Below are positions 17,001-24,660 of a DNA stretch of 64,000 bases, piece after piece. The position numbers and the translations under genes were made by a program. The notes below the pieces were generated by a model. It searched no databases. It had not been told where the DNA came from and saw nothing but the letters and a program-made list of their open reading frames with translations. Positions within the stretch are counted from its first letter, which is position 1, and each line of letters opens with the position of its first letter. Source of the stretch: Clostridiales bacterium (GTDB lineage: Bacteria; Bacillota; Clostridia; Oscillospirales; Acutalibacteraceae). The stretch lies in NCBI GenBank assembly GCA_019422525.1, contig JAHZDE010000001.1, forward strand, positions 372,001-436,000, read 5' to 3'.

Positions 17001-18836
17001 GATCCGCTGGATATTTCTTCTCATTACTCCCTGCAGGTCTTGAAAGACCCCAATGCTACTGAGGCACAGCTGAAGGATCAGTCTTATCTGAGCAATTCTT
17101 CCAACTGGACTATCGTGGCAGAGTATACCAATAACAAGGAAAACATCACCAACTACAAGTTTGAAGAGCCTATTACCGCTCGTTATTTCCGTCTGTATAT
17201 CAACGACGGATGCCAGCCTAACGTGATGTATGCGGCAACCCGTATTTATGAGTGCCGTCTGTTCGGTGTTGACACTGCAACGGTGGCTCGCACGCACAAA
17301 CTGACCATTGCTTCCGATATCGCCAACGGCTCCATTACTACCGACGCTTCCAATTATGAAGAAGGCGCAAAGGTCAATGTGTATGTGGAACCTGCCGAGG
17401 GATATCGCCTGAAGGCCGGCTCTCTGAAGTACAATGACACTGCTATGGAGGGTACCAGCTTCTTGATGCCCGCCGAGGATGTAGTGATTTCCGCAGAGTT
17501 CGAACTGGATTCCGGCGTGGAACCCACCCCTGTTGACAAGACTGCTCTGGAAAAGGCCATTGCAGATGCTGCAAATTACAGTGAAGCCGATTACACCGAA
17601 GCCAGCTGGGCAGTATTTGCAGAAGCTTTGGCGAAGGCAAATGAAGTAAACGGCAATGACGAAGCCACTCAGGACGATGTGAATGCAGCTGTTAAGGCTT
17701 TGAATGATGCGATTGCCGCTCTGGAAAAGGTAGTCGTACCTTCCGTTGATAAGACCGATTTGGCCGCCGCAATTGCTGATGCCGCTCAGTACGAGGAATC
17801 TAAGTACACCCAGGACAGTTGGGCAGTATTTGCAGAAGCTCTGGCAAAGGCTAACGATGTGAATGGCAACGCAGAAGCTACTCAGGACGATGTGAATGCA
17901 GCTGTTAAGGCCCTGAAGGATGCGATTGCAGGCTTGGCCCTTGCTGAGCAGCCGGAAGAAGCCAACAAGACTTTGCTGAAAGCGACTTATCAGTATGCTA
18001 TGACTTTGAGCACCGAAGGCGTGACCGAAAGTGCAAAGAAGTACTTTATGGATGCAGTCGCTGCAGCAGAAGCTGTTTTGAACAACGAAAAGGCAACGCA
18101 GGAAGAAGTTAATACTGCTTGGAACAACCTGCTGGAAGGCATTTGGGCACTGGGCCTCACTCAGGGCGACAAGACCATGCTGGAACAGTTGATTATCAAG
18201 GCAGACAATATGGTAGAAAATTCCGGCAAGTATGTGGAAACCAACTGGGATCAGCTGGTAGAAGCACTGGAAGCTGCTAAGGGTGTTTACAACGATGGCG
18301 ATGCCATGGATGAGGACATCCAGCCGGTAGCCGATGACCTGCTGAAGGCAATCCTGGCACAGCGGTTTAAGGCTAACAAGTCTATTCTGGAAGAACTGGT
18401 AGCCAAGGCCAAAGCAATGGATGTGAGCGGATATACCACAGCCAGCGTTACCGTATTCAAGGCAGCCCTGTATAACGCCAACATGGTGCTGGCTGACATG
18501 AGCCTGAGCGAAGAGGATCAGGATGTAGTGGATGCAGCAGTGGACGAGCTGAATAAGGCCATCGAGAATCTGAGTGCAGATGTGGATACCGACAGCAAGC
18601 CTACTGATGATAATAAGGGTGATACTGACACCAGCAAGCCTGATGACACTACTACCTCGAATGATAAAAATACTTCTTCCAACAATAATAGTTCCACCAA
18701 CAAAAACAATAGCAATACCCAGGTGCCTGCCACCGGTGATAACAGCATAACTTATCTGTGGATTATCGTTGCTGTACTGTGCGTAGCCGGTGTTGTGATT
18801 GTGGTTTTGAAGAAGAAGCAGAACCATATGGCTTAA
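14049..18836 (+). CDS. Cell-surface GH84 beta-N-acetylglucosaminidase (hyaluronidase-like)
   Basis: A 1595-aa secreted enzyme predicted to release terminal GlcNAc from mucin or other host glycans. Order: signal peptide (1-35), F5/8-type C carbohydrate-binding domain (about 36-173), GH20b-like domain (about 184-325), GH84 catalytic domain from Y-R-G-C-V-E-G-Y-Y-G (about 331-630) with catalytic pair D461-D462. Then come a helical domain, an Ig-like Big_2 domain (about 817-905), a second F5/8C domain (about 910-1075), an InlB/bacterial-repeat-like module (about 1081-1155), FIVAR helical repeats (about 1162-1300), a segment shared with the GH20 protein (1306-1530), an Asp/Ser/Asn linker, sortase motif V1559-P-A-T-G, a TM helix and a basic tail. 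TTG start after AAGGAGG. Confidence 0.93.
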   Translation: MKKLFKRVMGAVLSVCIAAASFTTLGVQPVTVQAAMTNLALNKTATASDVESGTSFTADLAVDGNTGTRWATNADNAGTSPKWLQIDFGKSITFDMVDISWEQKNIVQYKLEVSDNASDWTTVFERNSTPATTDESVTLSAPAVGRYLRVYVTRYDKADWKSVSIYEIAVYNSKDEGPVESTGNYTIYPTPQKVTDEEGTITLTDTVNVIKGDGIDAVTKNRIDEVLTDNGLTPSYSDASAEDKTNLYVGVNNSGDAADTYEGVPKEVFTEGANKYDMHVVKVFADGDIVILGKDSDAAYYGLATLNLMLEQTTDRKMKISTFEDYSFQKYRGCVEGYYGYPWSVEGTMSWFDFAKRYKMNIFLYGPKTDPYHLGQWDEDYPETVTEEEAAIGIRTRGEMQQFAKKAAECNVDFVWVAHPAMKKPIDFSNEQTVDEGVTRLMNKFADMYELGVRQFGIFVDDISSSQAASTCDMQIYMLNQVQNKLYETYNGDGAAEEDKVKPLFFTPAWYTTSTSGASSYMPRFKNVHKDIEICFTGNDVFSSISNSSASTFKNWIGRDPVLWWNYPVNDNVDNVYYTNPINYYYGLDSNPTSLKGVLSNPMNYSESSKVAFFGIADYTWNPRAFNATENWENCFDGIFPDDPEMAHALKVAYGSLNNKYEPSDLTRLYAQYGSGNKTAAASLMDKMYEIVASIEKLETLKNSDDPVDRLLVKEAQPAFNKLYDMAAAIGGAMAVISSDDPLVQTHGYYLAKAAYERLSVYRNPRYQIIALEGSGADIYYSTWQAEPSNGKMKDFVETAMNAIKDFDVASLDTSAASVQKVEIVPSEGVEVRQGTTYQFTANVTADGENLNDVIWSVEDNTGEGTFMSYNGVLTMDTNELSPTVTVKAVSAYDNTVSATVQVKVTDRVYVDPTIPTNQAYGATVLGASGNPGVGGEPENLFDESEDGSKWCPGDNTRYNHWVAFDLGKEKTISTWQLVNAGVEDPLDISSHYSLQVLKDPNATEAQLKDQSYLSNSSNWTIVAEYTNNKENITNYKFEEPITARYFRLYINDGCQPNVMYAATRIYECRLFGVDTATVARTHKLTIASDIANGSITTDASNYEEGAKVNVYVEPAEGYRLKAGSLKYNDTAMEGTSFLMPAEDVVISAEFELDSGVEPTPVDKTALEKAIADAANYSEADYTEASWAVFAEALAKANEVNGNDEATQDDVNAAVKALNDAIAALEKVVVPSVDKTDLAAAIADAAQYEESKYTQDSWAVFAEALAKANDVNGNAEATQDDVNAAVKALKDAIAGLALAEQPEEANKTLLKATYQYAMTLSTEGVTESAKKYFMDAVAAAEAVLNNEKATQEEVNTAWNNLLEGIWALGLTQGDKTMLEQLIIKADNMVENSGKYVETNWDQLVEALEAAKGVYNDGDAMDEDIQPVADDLLKAILAQRFKANKSILEELVAKAKAMDVSGYTTASVTVFKAALYNANMVLADMSLSEEDQDVVDAAVDELNKAIENLSADVDTDSKPTDDNKGDTDTSKPDDTTTSNDKNTSSNNNSSTNKNNSNTQVPATGDNSITYLWIIVAVLCVAGVVIVVLKKKQNHMA
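17964..18638 (+). repeat. 675-bp direct repeat, copy 1 (3' part of GH84 gene)
   Basis: It aligns without gaps to 22135-22809 at a constant offset of 4171 bp. A stretch of about 190 bp from 18210 appears identical, and flanking parts differ by scattered mostly synonymous changes. It codes for 225 aa of helical FIVAR-like stalk. Recent duplication or ongoing gene conversion is inferred. Confidence 0.9.
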
Positions 18837-18908
18837 TGCTTTGAAAGTGGCAGAAAGGAAAATGTAAAGTAATCTGACTGCCTCCCTCGGAGCGAAAGGA
18901 GATTCCGG

Positions 18909-18956
18909 AACCAACACCCCTGCCGTCTTTGCGGCGGCAGGGCTGTGGTTGGTTTT
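18909..18956 (+). terminator. Hairpin between GH84 and GH20 genes
   Basis: The stem pairs AACCAAC / GTTGGTT (18909-18915, 18948-18954) and CCCTGCCG / CGGCAGGG (18918-18925, 18935-18942), followed by a short T run. It lies 26 bp before the GH20 start, so it is a terminator or attenuator allowing partial read-through. Confidence 0.65.
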
Positions 18957-18981
18957 GTCGATACGGAAAGGATATGAAAAA

Positions 18982-21900
18982 ATGAAAAAAGAGATGAGGA
19001 AAGCCAAAAGGTTTGCAGCTTTGGCACTGGCATCGGCTCTACTATTTAGTTCAACGATTTCTTTTAGTGCACAAGGGGTACAAGCCGCTCCCAATACTAA
19101 TGCGGCGGTATCATTGAATGCTATGACTGGCGACGAGCTGGCTGTGCTGGTAAATCCCATTGTCCAGCAATATACCGTGGATGATTCTCAGCAGACATGG
19201 GTTATGACAGAAGACAGCCGTCTGGCTGTTATGGCAACTCAGGAAAATTTGGAGAATGAACGGTTGGCCGAAGTGGTGGAATTGGTTAACTCCGAATTTA
19301 TGGAGAAACAAGTTGTTTCTGCAAATCCCTTTGCTATGGTATACGCCAACGCAGAGGATGTAGGCCCCGCTGATGTGTTTATTAAGCTGGATAAGAAAAA
19401 TCCAATTTGTGAGGATTCCAGCAGTGAAGAAGCCTACCGGATTGATATTGGAGAAAACGGTGTAACAGTTACAGCGGCCAGCGAAAATGCCGTTATGTAT
19501 GCATTGCGCACCATCCAAAACTACATGGTTGCCAACAAGGGACTTCCCTATGGCACCATCATTGACTATCCCGACGTAGCCGAACGCCGTCTGCATGTAG
19601 ACTGCGCCAGAAAATACATTTCTAAAGACTGGTTCATTCGCCAGATTCGCGAAATGTCTTTCCTCAAGATGAACACCATTCAAATGCACTTCTCCGAGAA
19701 TTTGGGCTTCCGTATTGAGTGTGAAACTGATCCCAGCATCGTTTCCGATCAGTATTTGACCAAAGCCGAAGTTCGTGAGATTCTGGAAGAAGCCAGAAAG
19801 TATGGCATCAAGGTCATCCCTTCCTTCGATAGCCCCGGCCATGTGGATCAGATTCTGAAGGCTCATCCCGAATATGGCCAGATCAGCAACAAGGGCACTC
19901 ACTATAAGTCCGGTTTGGACGTGACCAATCCGGAAGCTGTTGCCTATATTCGTAGCCTGTATGACGAGTATATGGAGCTGTTCGAAGGTTGCACCGATTT
20001 CCATATTGGTGGCGACGAGTATATGGAATTTGACCGTCCTCCCTTTACCACCGAATATAAAAGCGTACTGAACGATTACGCCAAAAAGACCATTGGCCCC
20101 GACGCACAGTGGAAGGATGTTCTCGCCAACTATATCAACGAGCTGGCCGAATATGTCTATTCTAAGGGCTTTAAGCCGAGAGTGTGGAACGATGGTCTGT
20201 ATTATGGTGAAAACTCCTATTATGAAAAGCCCCAGATTATCGATATGCACAAATATATTGGTATTGACTTCTGGTCCCAGATGAGCTGGAACAGAGACAT
20301 TGCCAAGCTGAAGACTTTTGTAGATAAGGGCCATGAGGACATTTACAATGTGAATGCCAGCTTCTTCTATTATGTGCTGCGTAACGATAAGCCTACTGAC
20401 GGCCGTGAACAGCATTCCTTCGATGTGTTGAATCAGGATAAAAATATTTTTGAAAACTGGACGCCCGGTAACTTCCAGCTCAACACTTTGCCGGATAACC
20501 ATCCCTATATCAAGGGCGTTTCCATGGCAATTTGGTGCGATAATGCCAGCGTGTGTGATGAAGATACTATCACCTCTGACATCGCCGACGAACTTCGCGC
20601 TCTGGCTTCCAAGTCTTGGAATGTAGAGAGCAACAAGACGATTAGCTTCGAGCAGTTCCAGAAGAACTATCAGGTTCTGGGCAATGTTGCCGGTTTTGCA
20701 AAGGGTTCTGAGCTGCCCGATTCCGGCAAATTCCAGAGTGCCGAAAGCCTTGGCAAGGTTACGCTGAAGTATGTTAGCGATACCGGCAAGGTTTTGAAAA
20801 ATGACGTTGTTAAGTATGGTACGGTTGGCGGTGAGTATTCCTTTACTGCTGATGAAATCTATGGTTATCAGCTGGTTTCCGAAGGAACCGTCAGCGGTGT
20901 CTATTCCAAGGAAGGCGACGAGTATACCTTTACGTATACCCTGCATTGCGACAAAACCGCACTGGGCGATGAACTGGCTGCCAAATTGGATGAAGCTCAG
21001 TACATCCCTGCAACCTTTACCGAGTACAAAGCTGCTTTGGAAGCTGCACAGACCGTTTATGACAAGGCTGATAGCGAACAGCTGGAAGTAGACAATGCAT
21101 TGAAGGCTCTGACAGAAGCCAAAGCCAAGGCCGTTCTGCTGAAAAACTTCCCCCTGTATGTAGAGACCCAGTATCCTCTCAGTGACATTGGTTACCAGTC
21201 CGGTTATGCTGCTTACAAAACCGCCGTTGCAGATGCTGAGAAAGTTCTCTTCTCTCAGGGCAACGATGCAGAAGCCATTAAGGCCGCTATGGATTCCATC
21301 AATACAGCCAAAGAGGCTCTGATGCTGCCCGATGGCAACAAACCCACTGTCACTGCTACGGACACCTATTATCAGTCTTACTCCTATGATAAGATGCTGG
21401 ATGGCAATGTAAATACCAAGTGCTGGTTTGAAAAAGATCAGGAAGCTGGTAAGGAATTTGTATTTGCTTTCCCGCAGGCTGTGAATATGTCTCAAATTCG
21501 TATTGTACAGCCCAGCGATGTGAGTGCTGACGTCATCGAAGGCGCTGACGTCCAGATTTCCACCGATAAGGCAGAGTGGACCACCGTTGGCCAGCTGGAC
21601 AATACCAAACTGGATGCAACCTTTACATTTGAGCAGACTCCCGTTAAGTATGTCCGTGTATTGCTCACAGCTACCAAGAAGAACTGGTATCAGATTTCTG
21701 AGGTGTACTTTACCTACGAGCAGATTCCGGAAGACACCACTGTGAAAGACATCATTGCTGAAGCAGAGGCGATTGATGTAACGGATAAGGATACAGCTGC
21801 TGTGAATACCATGATTGATGCCCTGATTGAGGTGCAGAAACTGTATGCAGCTGACAGCAAAGACACAGACGAAGCTGTTGCTGCACTGCGCAGCGCGATT

Positions 21901-23013
21901 GATGCACTGAACGGTATGGTTCCCGTTGAAAAGGCTGCATTGGAGCAGGCCATTGCAGATTCTGCTCAATATAATGAAGCTGACTATACCAAGGCCAGCT
22001 GGACTGCATTTGCTGACGCACTGGCCAAGGCTAATGAAGTGAATAAGAACGCAGAGGCTACTCAGGATGACGTCGATGCAGCCGTGAAGGCCCTGAACGA
22101 CGCTATCGCAGGCTTGGAAAAATATGTGGCTCCTAACAAGACTTTGCTGAAGGCAACTTATGAGTATGCTATGAGTTTGAGCACCGAAGGCGTGACTGAC
22201 AGTGCCAAGAAGTACTTTATGGATGCAGTCGCCGCAGCAGATACCGTTTTGAACGATGCTAAGGCAACGCAGGAAGAAGTCAACACTGCTTGGAACAACC
22301 TGCTGGAAGGCATTTGGGCACTGGGCCTCACCCAGGGCGATAAGACCATGCTGGAACAGCTGATTGCTAAGGCAGACAACATGGTAGAAAATTCCGGCAA
22401 GTATGTGGAAACCAACTGGGATCAGCTGGTAGAAGCACTGGAAGCTGCTAAGGGTGTTTACAACGATGGCGATGCCATGGATGAGGACATCCAGCCGGTA
22501 GCCGATGACCTGCTGAAGGCAATCCTGGCACAGCGGTTTAAGGCTAACAAGTCTATTCTGGAAGAACTGGTGGCCAAGGCCAAAGCAATGGATGTGAGCG
22601 GATATACCACAGCCAGCGTTTCCGTATTTAAGGCAGCCCTGTATAACGCTAACATGGTGCTGGCTGACATGAGCCTGAGCGAAGAGGATCAAGATGTAGT
22701 GGATGCAGCAGTGGACGAGCTGAATAAGGCCATCGAGAATTTGAGTGCAGATGTGGATACCGACAGCAAGCCTACTGATGATAACAAGGGCGACACTGGC
22801 ACCAGCAAGCCTGACAGCACCACATCCGATAAAGATACATCTTCCAAGGATGATACTACTTCTAAGGGAGATTCCTCTAAGAATAATGGCAAGACCGAAA
22901 CGCCTGCTACCGGTGATAATAGCAACACGTCTTTGTGGCTGGCAGCCGCTCTGGCTTCTATTATCGGTGCAGCCTATTTGGTGTGCCAAAGAAAGAAAAT
23001 TGAACAGAAGTAA
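18982..23013 (+). CDS. Cell-surface GH20 beta-N-acetylhexosaminidase
   Basis: A 1343-aa secreted exo-hexosaminidase removing terminal GlcNAc/GalNAc. Order: signal peptide (about 1-36), GH20b domain (about 90-195), GH20 barrel from R-R-L-H-V-D-C-A-R (about 198-560) with catalytic pair D345-E346 in H-I-G-G-D-E-Y, MucBP-like module (about 595-650), helical stalk, F5/8C-like binding domain (about 787-915), FIVAR repeats, the 225-aa segment shared with the GH84 protein (1052-1276), a Thr/Ser/Lys linker, sortase motif T1307-P-A-T-G, TM helix, Lys/Arg tail. ATG 18982 has AAAGGA nine bases upstream; the longer frame from 18949 overlaps the hairpin. Together with GH84 and NagA it suggests host-glycan foraging. 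Confidence 0.93.
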   Translation: MKKEMRKAKRFAALALASALLFSSTISFSAQGVQAAPNTNAAVSLNAMTGDELAVLVNPIVQQYTVDDSQQTWVMTEDSRLAVMATQENLENERLAEVVELVNSEFMEKQVVSANPFAMVYANAEDVGPADVFIKLDKKNPICEDSSSEEAYRIDIGENGVTVTAASENAVMYALRTIQNYMVANKGLPYGTIIDYPDVAERRLHVDCARKYISKDWFIRQIREMSFLKMNTIQMHFSENLGFRIECETDPSIVSDQYLTKAEVREILEEARKYGIKVIPSFDSPGHVDQILKAHPEYGQISNKGTHYKSGLDVTNPEAVAYIRSLYDEYMELFEGCTDFHIGGDEYMEFDRPPFTTEYKSVLNDYAKKTIGPDAQWKDVLANYINELAEYVYSKGFKPRVWNDGLYYGENSYYEKPQIIDMHKYIGIDFWSQMSWNRDIAKLKTFVDKGHEDIYNVNASFFYYVLRNDKPTDGREQHSFDVLNQDKNIFENWTPGNFQLNTLPDNHPYIKGVSMAIWCDNASVCDEDTITSDIADELRALASKSWNVESNKTISFEQFQKNYQVLGNVAGFAKGSELPDSGKFQSAESLGKVTLKYVSDTGKVLKNDVVKYGTVGGEYSFTADEIYGYQLVSEGTVSGVYSKEGDEYTFTYTLHCDKTALGDELAAKLDEAQYIPATFTEYKAALEAAQTVYDKADSEQLEVDNALKALTEAKAKAVLLKNFPLYVETQYPLSDIGYQSGYAAYKTAVADAEKVLFSQGNDAEAIKAAMDSINTAKEALMLPDGNKPTVTATDTYYQSYSYDKMLDGNVNTKCWFEKDQEAGKEFVFAFPQAVNMSQIRIVQPSDVSADVIEGADVQISTDKAEWTTVGQLDNTKLDATFTFEQTPVKYVRVLLTATKKNWYQISEVYFTYEQIPEDTTVKDIIAEAEAIDVTDKDTAAVNTMIDALIEVQKLYAADSKDTDEAVAALRSAIDALNGMVPVEKAALEQAIADSAQYNEADYTKASWTAFADALAKANEVNKNAEATQDDVDAAVKALNDAIAGLEKYVAPNKTLLKATYEYAMSLSTEGVTDSAKKYFMDAVAAADTVLNDAKATQEEVNTAWNNLLEGIWALGLTQGDKTMLEQLIAKADNMVENSGKYVETNWDQLVEALEAAKGVYNDGDAMDEDIQPVADDLLKAILAQRFKANKSILEELVAKAKAMDVSGYTTASVSVFKAALYNANMVLADMSLSEEDQDVVDAAVDELNKAIENLSADVDTDSKPTDDNKGDTGTSKPDSTTSDKDTSSKDDTTSKGDSSKNNGKTETPATGDNSNTSLWLAAALASIIGAAYLVCQRKKIEQK
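22135..22809 (+). repeat. 675-bp direct repeat, copy 2 (3' part of GH20 gene)
   Basis: Partner of 17964-18638; see that entry for the alignment offset and the identical core. Confidence 0.9.
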
Positions 23014-23045
23014 AAAACGCTGAAAAGTAAATTCCATTTCTCCTG

Positions 23046-23083
23046 AAAAAGGGCAGAAGGCCAAAAGGCTTTCTGCCCTTTTT
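23046..23083 (+). terminator. Terminator after GH20 gene
   Basis: GGGCAGAAGGCC (23051-23062) pairs with GGCTTTCTGCCC (23067-23078) across an AAAA tetraloop, followed by five T. Confidence 0.88.
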
Positions 23084-23085
23084 GC

Positions 23086-23113
23086 ACCGCAAAACGCTGA
23101 CAAGCATATGATG
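23086..23113 (+). promoter_or_regulatory. Candidate mother-cell sigma (SigK/SigE-like) promoter of cotJ operon
   Basis: AC (23086-23087), a 17-bp spacer and CATATGATG (23105-23113) match the SigK pattern AC-N16/17-CATAnnnTA with one mismatch; CATATGAT also resembles a SigE -10. No good vegetative promoter is seen. It sits about 45 bp before cotJA, as expected for a coat operon. The match is short, so the call is tentative. Confidence 0.4.
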
Positions 23114-23157
23114 ATACGGGGCCAGTCCCTTGAATTTGCATTTGAAAGGAGATATGT

Positions 23158-23361
23158 ATGATGGATGAATACCGTCCTGATGAAACCTGTCTGGCCAATG
23201 GCAGTATTTCCCCACTTCCGGCAGACCCACAGGTAGCAATGGCTTATATTCCGTTTCAGCAGTTGGGGAGTGTTTATACCGCCGAAAAAGCACTGGACGC
23301 TGGAACACTATTTCCGGAATTAGACAAGCCTTTTTATGGAAGAAGAGGTGAACCGAGATGA
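23158..23361 (+). CDS. cotJA: Spore coat-associated protein CotJA
   Basis: A 67-aa coat protein made in the mother cell. The conserved core is P-F-Q-Q-L-G-S-V-Y-T-x-E-K-A-L-x-x-G-T-L-F-P-E-L-D-K-P-F. AAAGGAG six bases upstream sets the start. Its stop overlaps cotJB by four bases (ATGA). The order cotJA-cotJB-cotJC is the standard coat operon, whose third gene is interrupted here. Confidence 0.93.
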   Translation: MMDEYRPDETCLANGSISPLPADPQVAMAYIPFQQLGSVYTAEKALDAGTLFPELDKPFYGRRGEPR

Positions 23362-23618
23362 GCCAACAGCAGAGAATGATGCGTCAGCTTTCCTCTATGA
23401 AATTTGCAGCGTGGGAACTTCATGTCTTTTTGGATACCCATCCGGGAAACTGTGAAGCAGCGAAAAAGCTGGAAGAATACCGGAAAAAAATTGATGAGCT
23501 TACCCGTCAGTATGAAGATGCTTTTGGACCCATCCATGAATCCAGTAACCAGACCAGCCGTTGGGCTTGGATAAGCGGTCCATGGCCTTGGGAAACCGGA
23601 GAGGAGGAAGATGACTAA
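23358..23618 (+). CDS. cotJB: Spore coat protein CotJB
   Basis: An 86-aa small helical coat protein. The L-H-V-F-L-D-T-H-P-G-N-C-E-A segment and the W-x-W-I-S-G-P-W-P-W-E ending match the CotJB family. It overlaps cotJA (ATGA) and cotJC (TAATG), so the three are translationally coupled. Confidence 0.93.
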   Translation: MSQQQRMMRQLSSMKFAAWELHVFLDTHPGNCEAAKKLEEYRKKIDELTRQYEDAFGPIHESSNQTSRWAWISGPWPWETGEEEDD

Positions 23619-23821
23619 TGTTTGTGTATGAAAAACGGTTACAGTACCCCATTAAAATTAAAAACCCCAATCCGGCGCTTGCCAAATTGATTATTAGCCA
23701 GTATGGCGGCCCTCATGGAGAAATAGGGGCTTCTCTGCGGTACTTGAGTCAACGATATACCATGCCTTCCCCGGAACTGAAAGCGATTCTCACCGATATT
23801 GGTATAGAAGGGTCACAATGA
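23618..23821 (+). CDS. cotJC: CotJC N-terminal fragment, interrupted by an intervening element
   Basis: The first 61 codons are a normal CotJC N-terminus (manganese-catalase family; Y-P-I-K-I-K-N-P-N-P, Y-G-G-P-H-G-E, S-L-R-Y-L-S-Q-R-Y). At codon 62 (GG at 23801-23802) it leaves the family sequence and meets a TGA after six more codons, giving a 67-aa stub without the E-x2-H metal ligands. The missing 141 codons lie at 31969-32394 in the same orientation and in phase. Joining GG to GG restores the family motif D-I-G-T-E-E-L-G-H-L-E. The two ends are otherwise intact, with no stops or frameshifts, arguing against an old pseudogene. Confidence 0.92.
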   Translation: MFVYEKRLQYPIKIKNPNPALAKLIISQYGGPHGEIGASLRYLSQRYTMPSPELKAILTDIGIEGSQ

Positions 23822-23825
23822 TACA
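23778..23825 (+). other. attL: left junction of the cotJC element
   Basis: cotJC sequence up to GG 23801-23802 meets element sequence TATAGAAGGGTCACAATGAT. The element-side arm is an inverted match to the right-end arm just before 31969 (shared GAAGGGTCA read inward). Confidence 0.8.
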
Positions 23826-23937
23826 GGTAGGTGGATATCAGTATTATAAAGCTGGAAGATGGAGGGATTCATCGGGATATTACCGGGTAAGTAATGAAAC
23901 AAATTATATTTTTATTATTTGTTTAATAAAAATGTGA
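23818..23937 (+). CDS. Possible 39-aa ORF at element left end
   Basis: The ATG overlaps the cotJC-fragment stop (ATGA), giving a 39-aa frame with a Tyr/Gly/Arg-rich first half (G-G-Y-Q-Y-Y-K-A-G-R-W-R). The second half is AT-rich and low quality. It may be chance or the remnant of a gene. No family is recognised. Confidence 0.2.
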   Translation: MIQVGGYQYYKAGRWRDSSGYYRVSNETNYIFIICLIKM

Positions 23938-23947
23938 CTAAATCACA
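23933..23947 (+). promoter_or_regulatory. Palindromic operator upstream of rubredoxin/ferredoxin pair
   Basis: TGTGA-CTAAA-TCACA has perfect 5-bp arms and a 5-bp centre, 21 bp before a -10-like TATACT (23969-23974) and 54 bp before the next gene. It resembles half-sites of CRP/FNR-superfamily regulators, although CRP spacing is 6. The regulator is unknown. Confidence 0.45.
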
Positions 23948-24000
23948 GAAATAAATTCTTTCATCAGATATACTAATAAAAAAAGGGGGCGAGACCATCC

Positions 24001-24660
24001 ATGAAACAGTATGTTTGTTCCGTTTGTTCCTACACCTATGATGAAAGCAAAGGAATCCCAGAAGCCGGTATAGCACCGGGGACCCGTTGGGAAGACCTTC
24101 CGGATGATTGGAAATGTCCTTGGTGTGGTGCAGGGAAAAAATCTTTCATCGAAAAAAAGTCATCGGTAGAACCATCCGTACCACAAACGCCAGAAAAGCC
24201 AAATGTAGAAAAGGAACTTTCTCCTATGGAAATGAGCATTATCTGTTCCAACTTGGCAAGAGGTTGTGAAAAGCAGTATCTTATGCAGCAGTCTGAAGCT
24301 TTTTGTCGCCTTGCGGAATTTTTCCGTGGAAAAGCGGAGCCGGTAAAGCAGCCGAGCATGGACAAGCTTCTGCAAGTAGTGAATAGGGATTTATCGGTAG
24401 GGTATCCCTATGGTTATTCAGTTTCCAGCGCTGATCGGGGAGCGCTTCGCTGCCAAGTTTGGAGTGAAAAAGTTACCCGGATGCTCCAATCATTGCTGGA
24501 TAGGTATCAGCAGGAAGGGGAAAAGATGCTGGAGAATACCGGCGTTTATGTGTGTACGGTATGCGGTTTTGTGTATGTCGGCGATCATGCTCCGGATATT
24601 TGTCCAGTCTGTAAGGTTCCAGCCTGGAAATTTGAAAAAGTAGAAGGGAGGAAGGAATAA
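24001..24660 (+). CDS. Two-headed rubredoxin protein
   Basis: A 219-aa redox protein with a rubredoxin at each end. The N-terminal domain (about 1-50) has C6-x2-C9 and C-P-W-C with the rubredoxin W. A helical linker of about 110 residues carries two isolated Cys. The C-terminal short rubrerythrin-type domain (about 183-215) has C-T-V-C-G-F-V-Y and C-P-V-C. It likely shuttles electrons in an oxidative-stress or reductive pathway; the partner is unknown. Its stop overlaps the next gene (TAATG), so they form one operon inside the element. Confidence 0.82.
   Translation: MKQYVCSVCSYTYDESKGIPEAGIAPGTRWEDLPDDWKCPWCGAGKKSFIEKKSSVEPSVPQTPEKPNVEKELSPMEMSIICSNLARGCEKQYLMQQSEAFCRLAEFFRGKAEPVKQPSMDKLLQVVNRDLSVGYPYGYSVSSADRGALRCQVWSEKVTRMLQSLLDRYQQEGEKMLENTGVYVCTVCGFVYVGDHAPDICPVCKVPAWKFEKVEGRKE

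Noticed and set aside
14169..19160. A 1663-codon open frame on the minus strand across the GH84 gene
   Set aside because: It is antisense to a domain-rich coding sequence and lacks a ribosome site or recognisable domains. It arises because the sense gene avoids TTA, CTA and TCA codons in that phase.
19111..23103. A 1330-codon minus-strand frame across the GH20 gene
   Set aside because: Same codon-bias artefact as opposite GH84. It includes the antisense of the shared 675-bp stalk, which is why the two shadow proteins look alike.
23618..23821. Treating the cotJC fragment as an ordinary decayed pseudogene
   Set aside because: Both halves are intact, in phase, and separated at a dinucleotide that is also the centre of a recombinase-type dyad; decay does not explain this.
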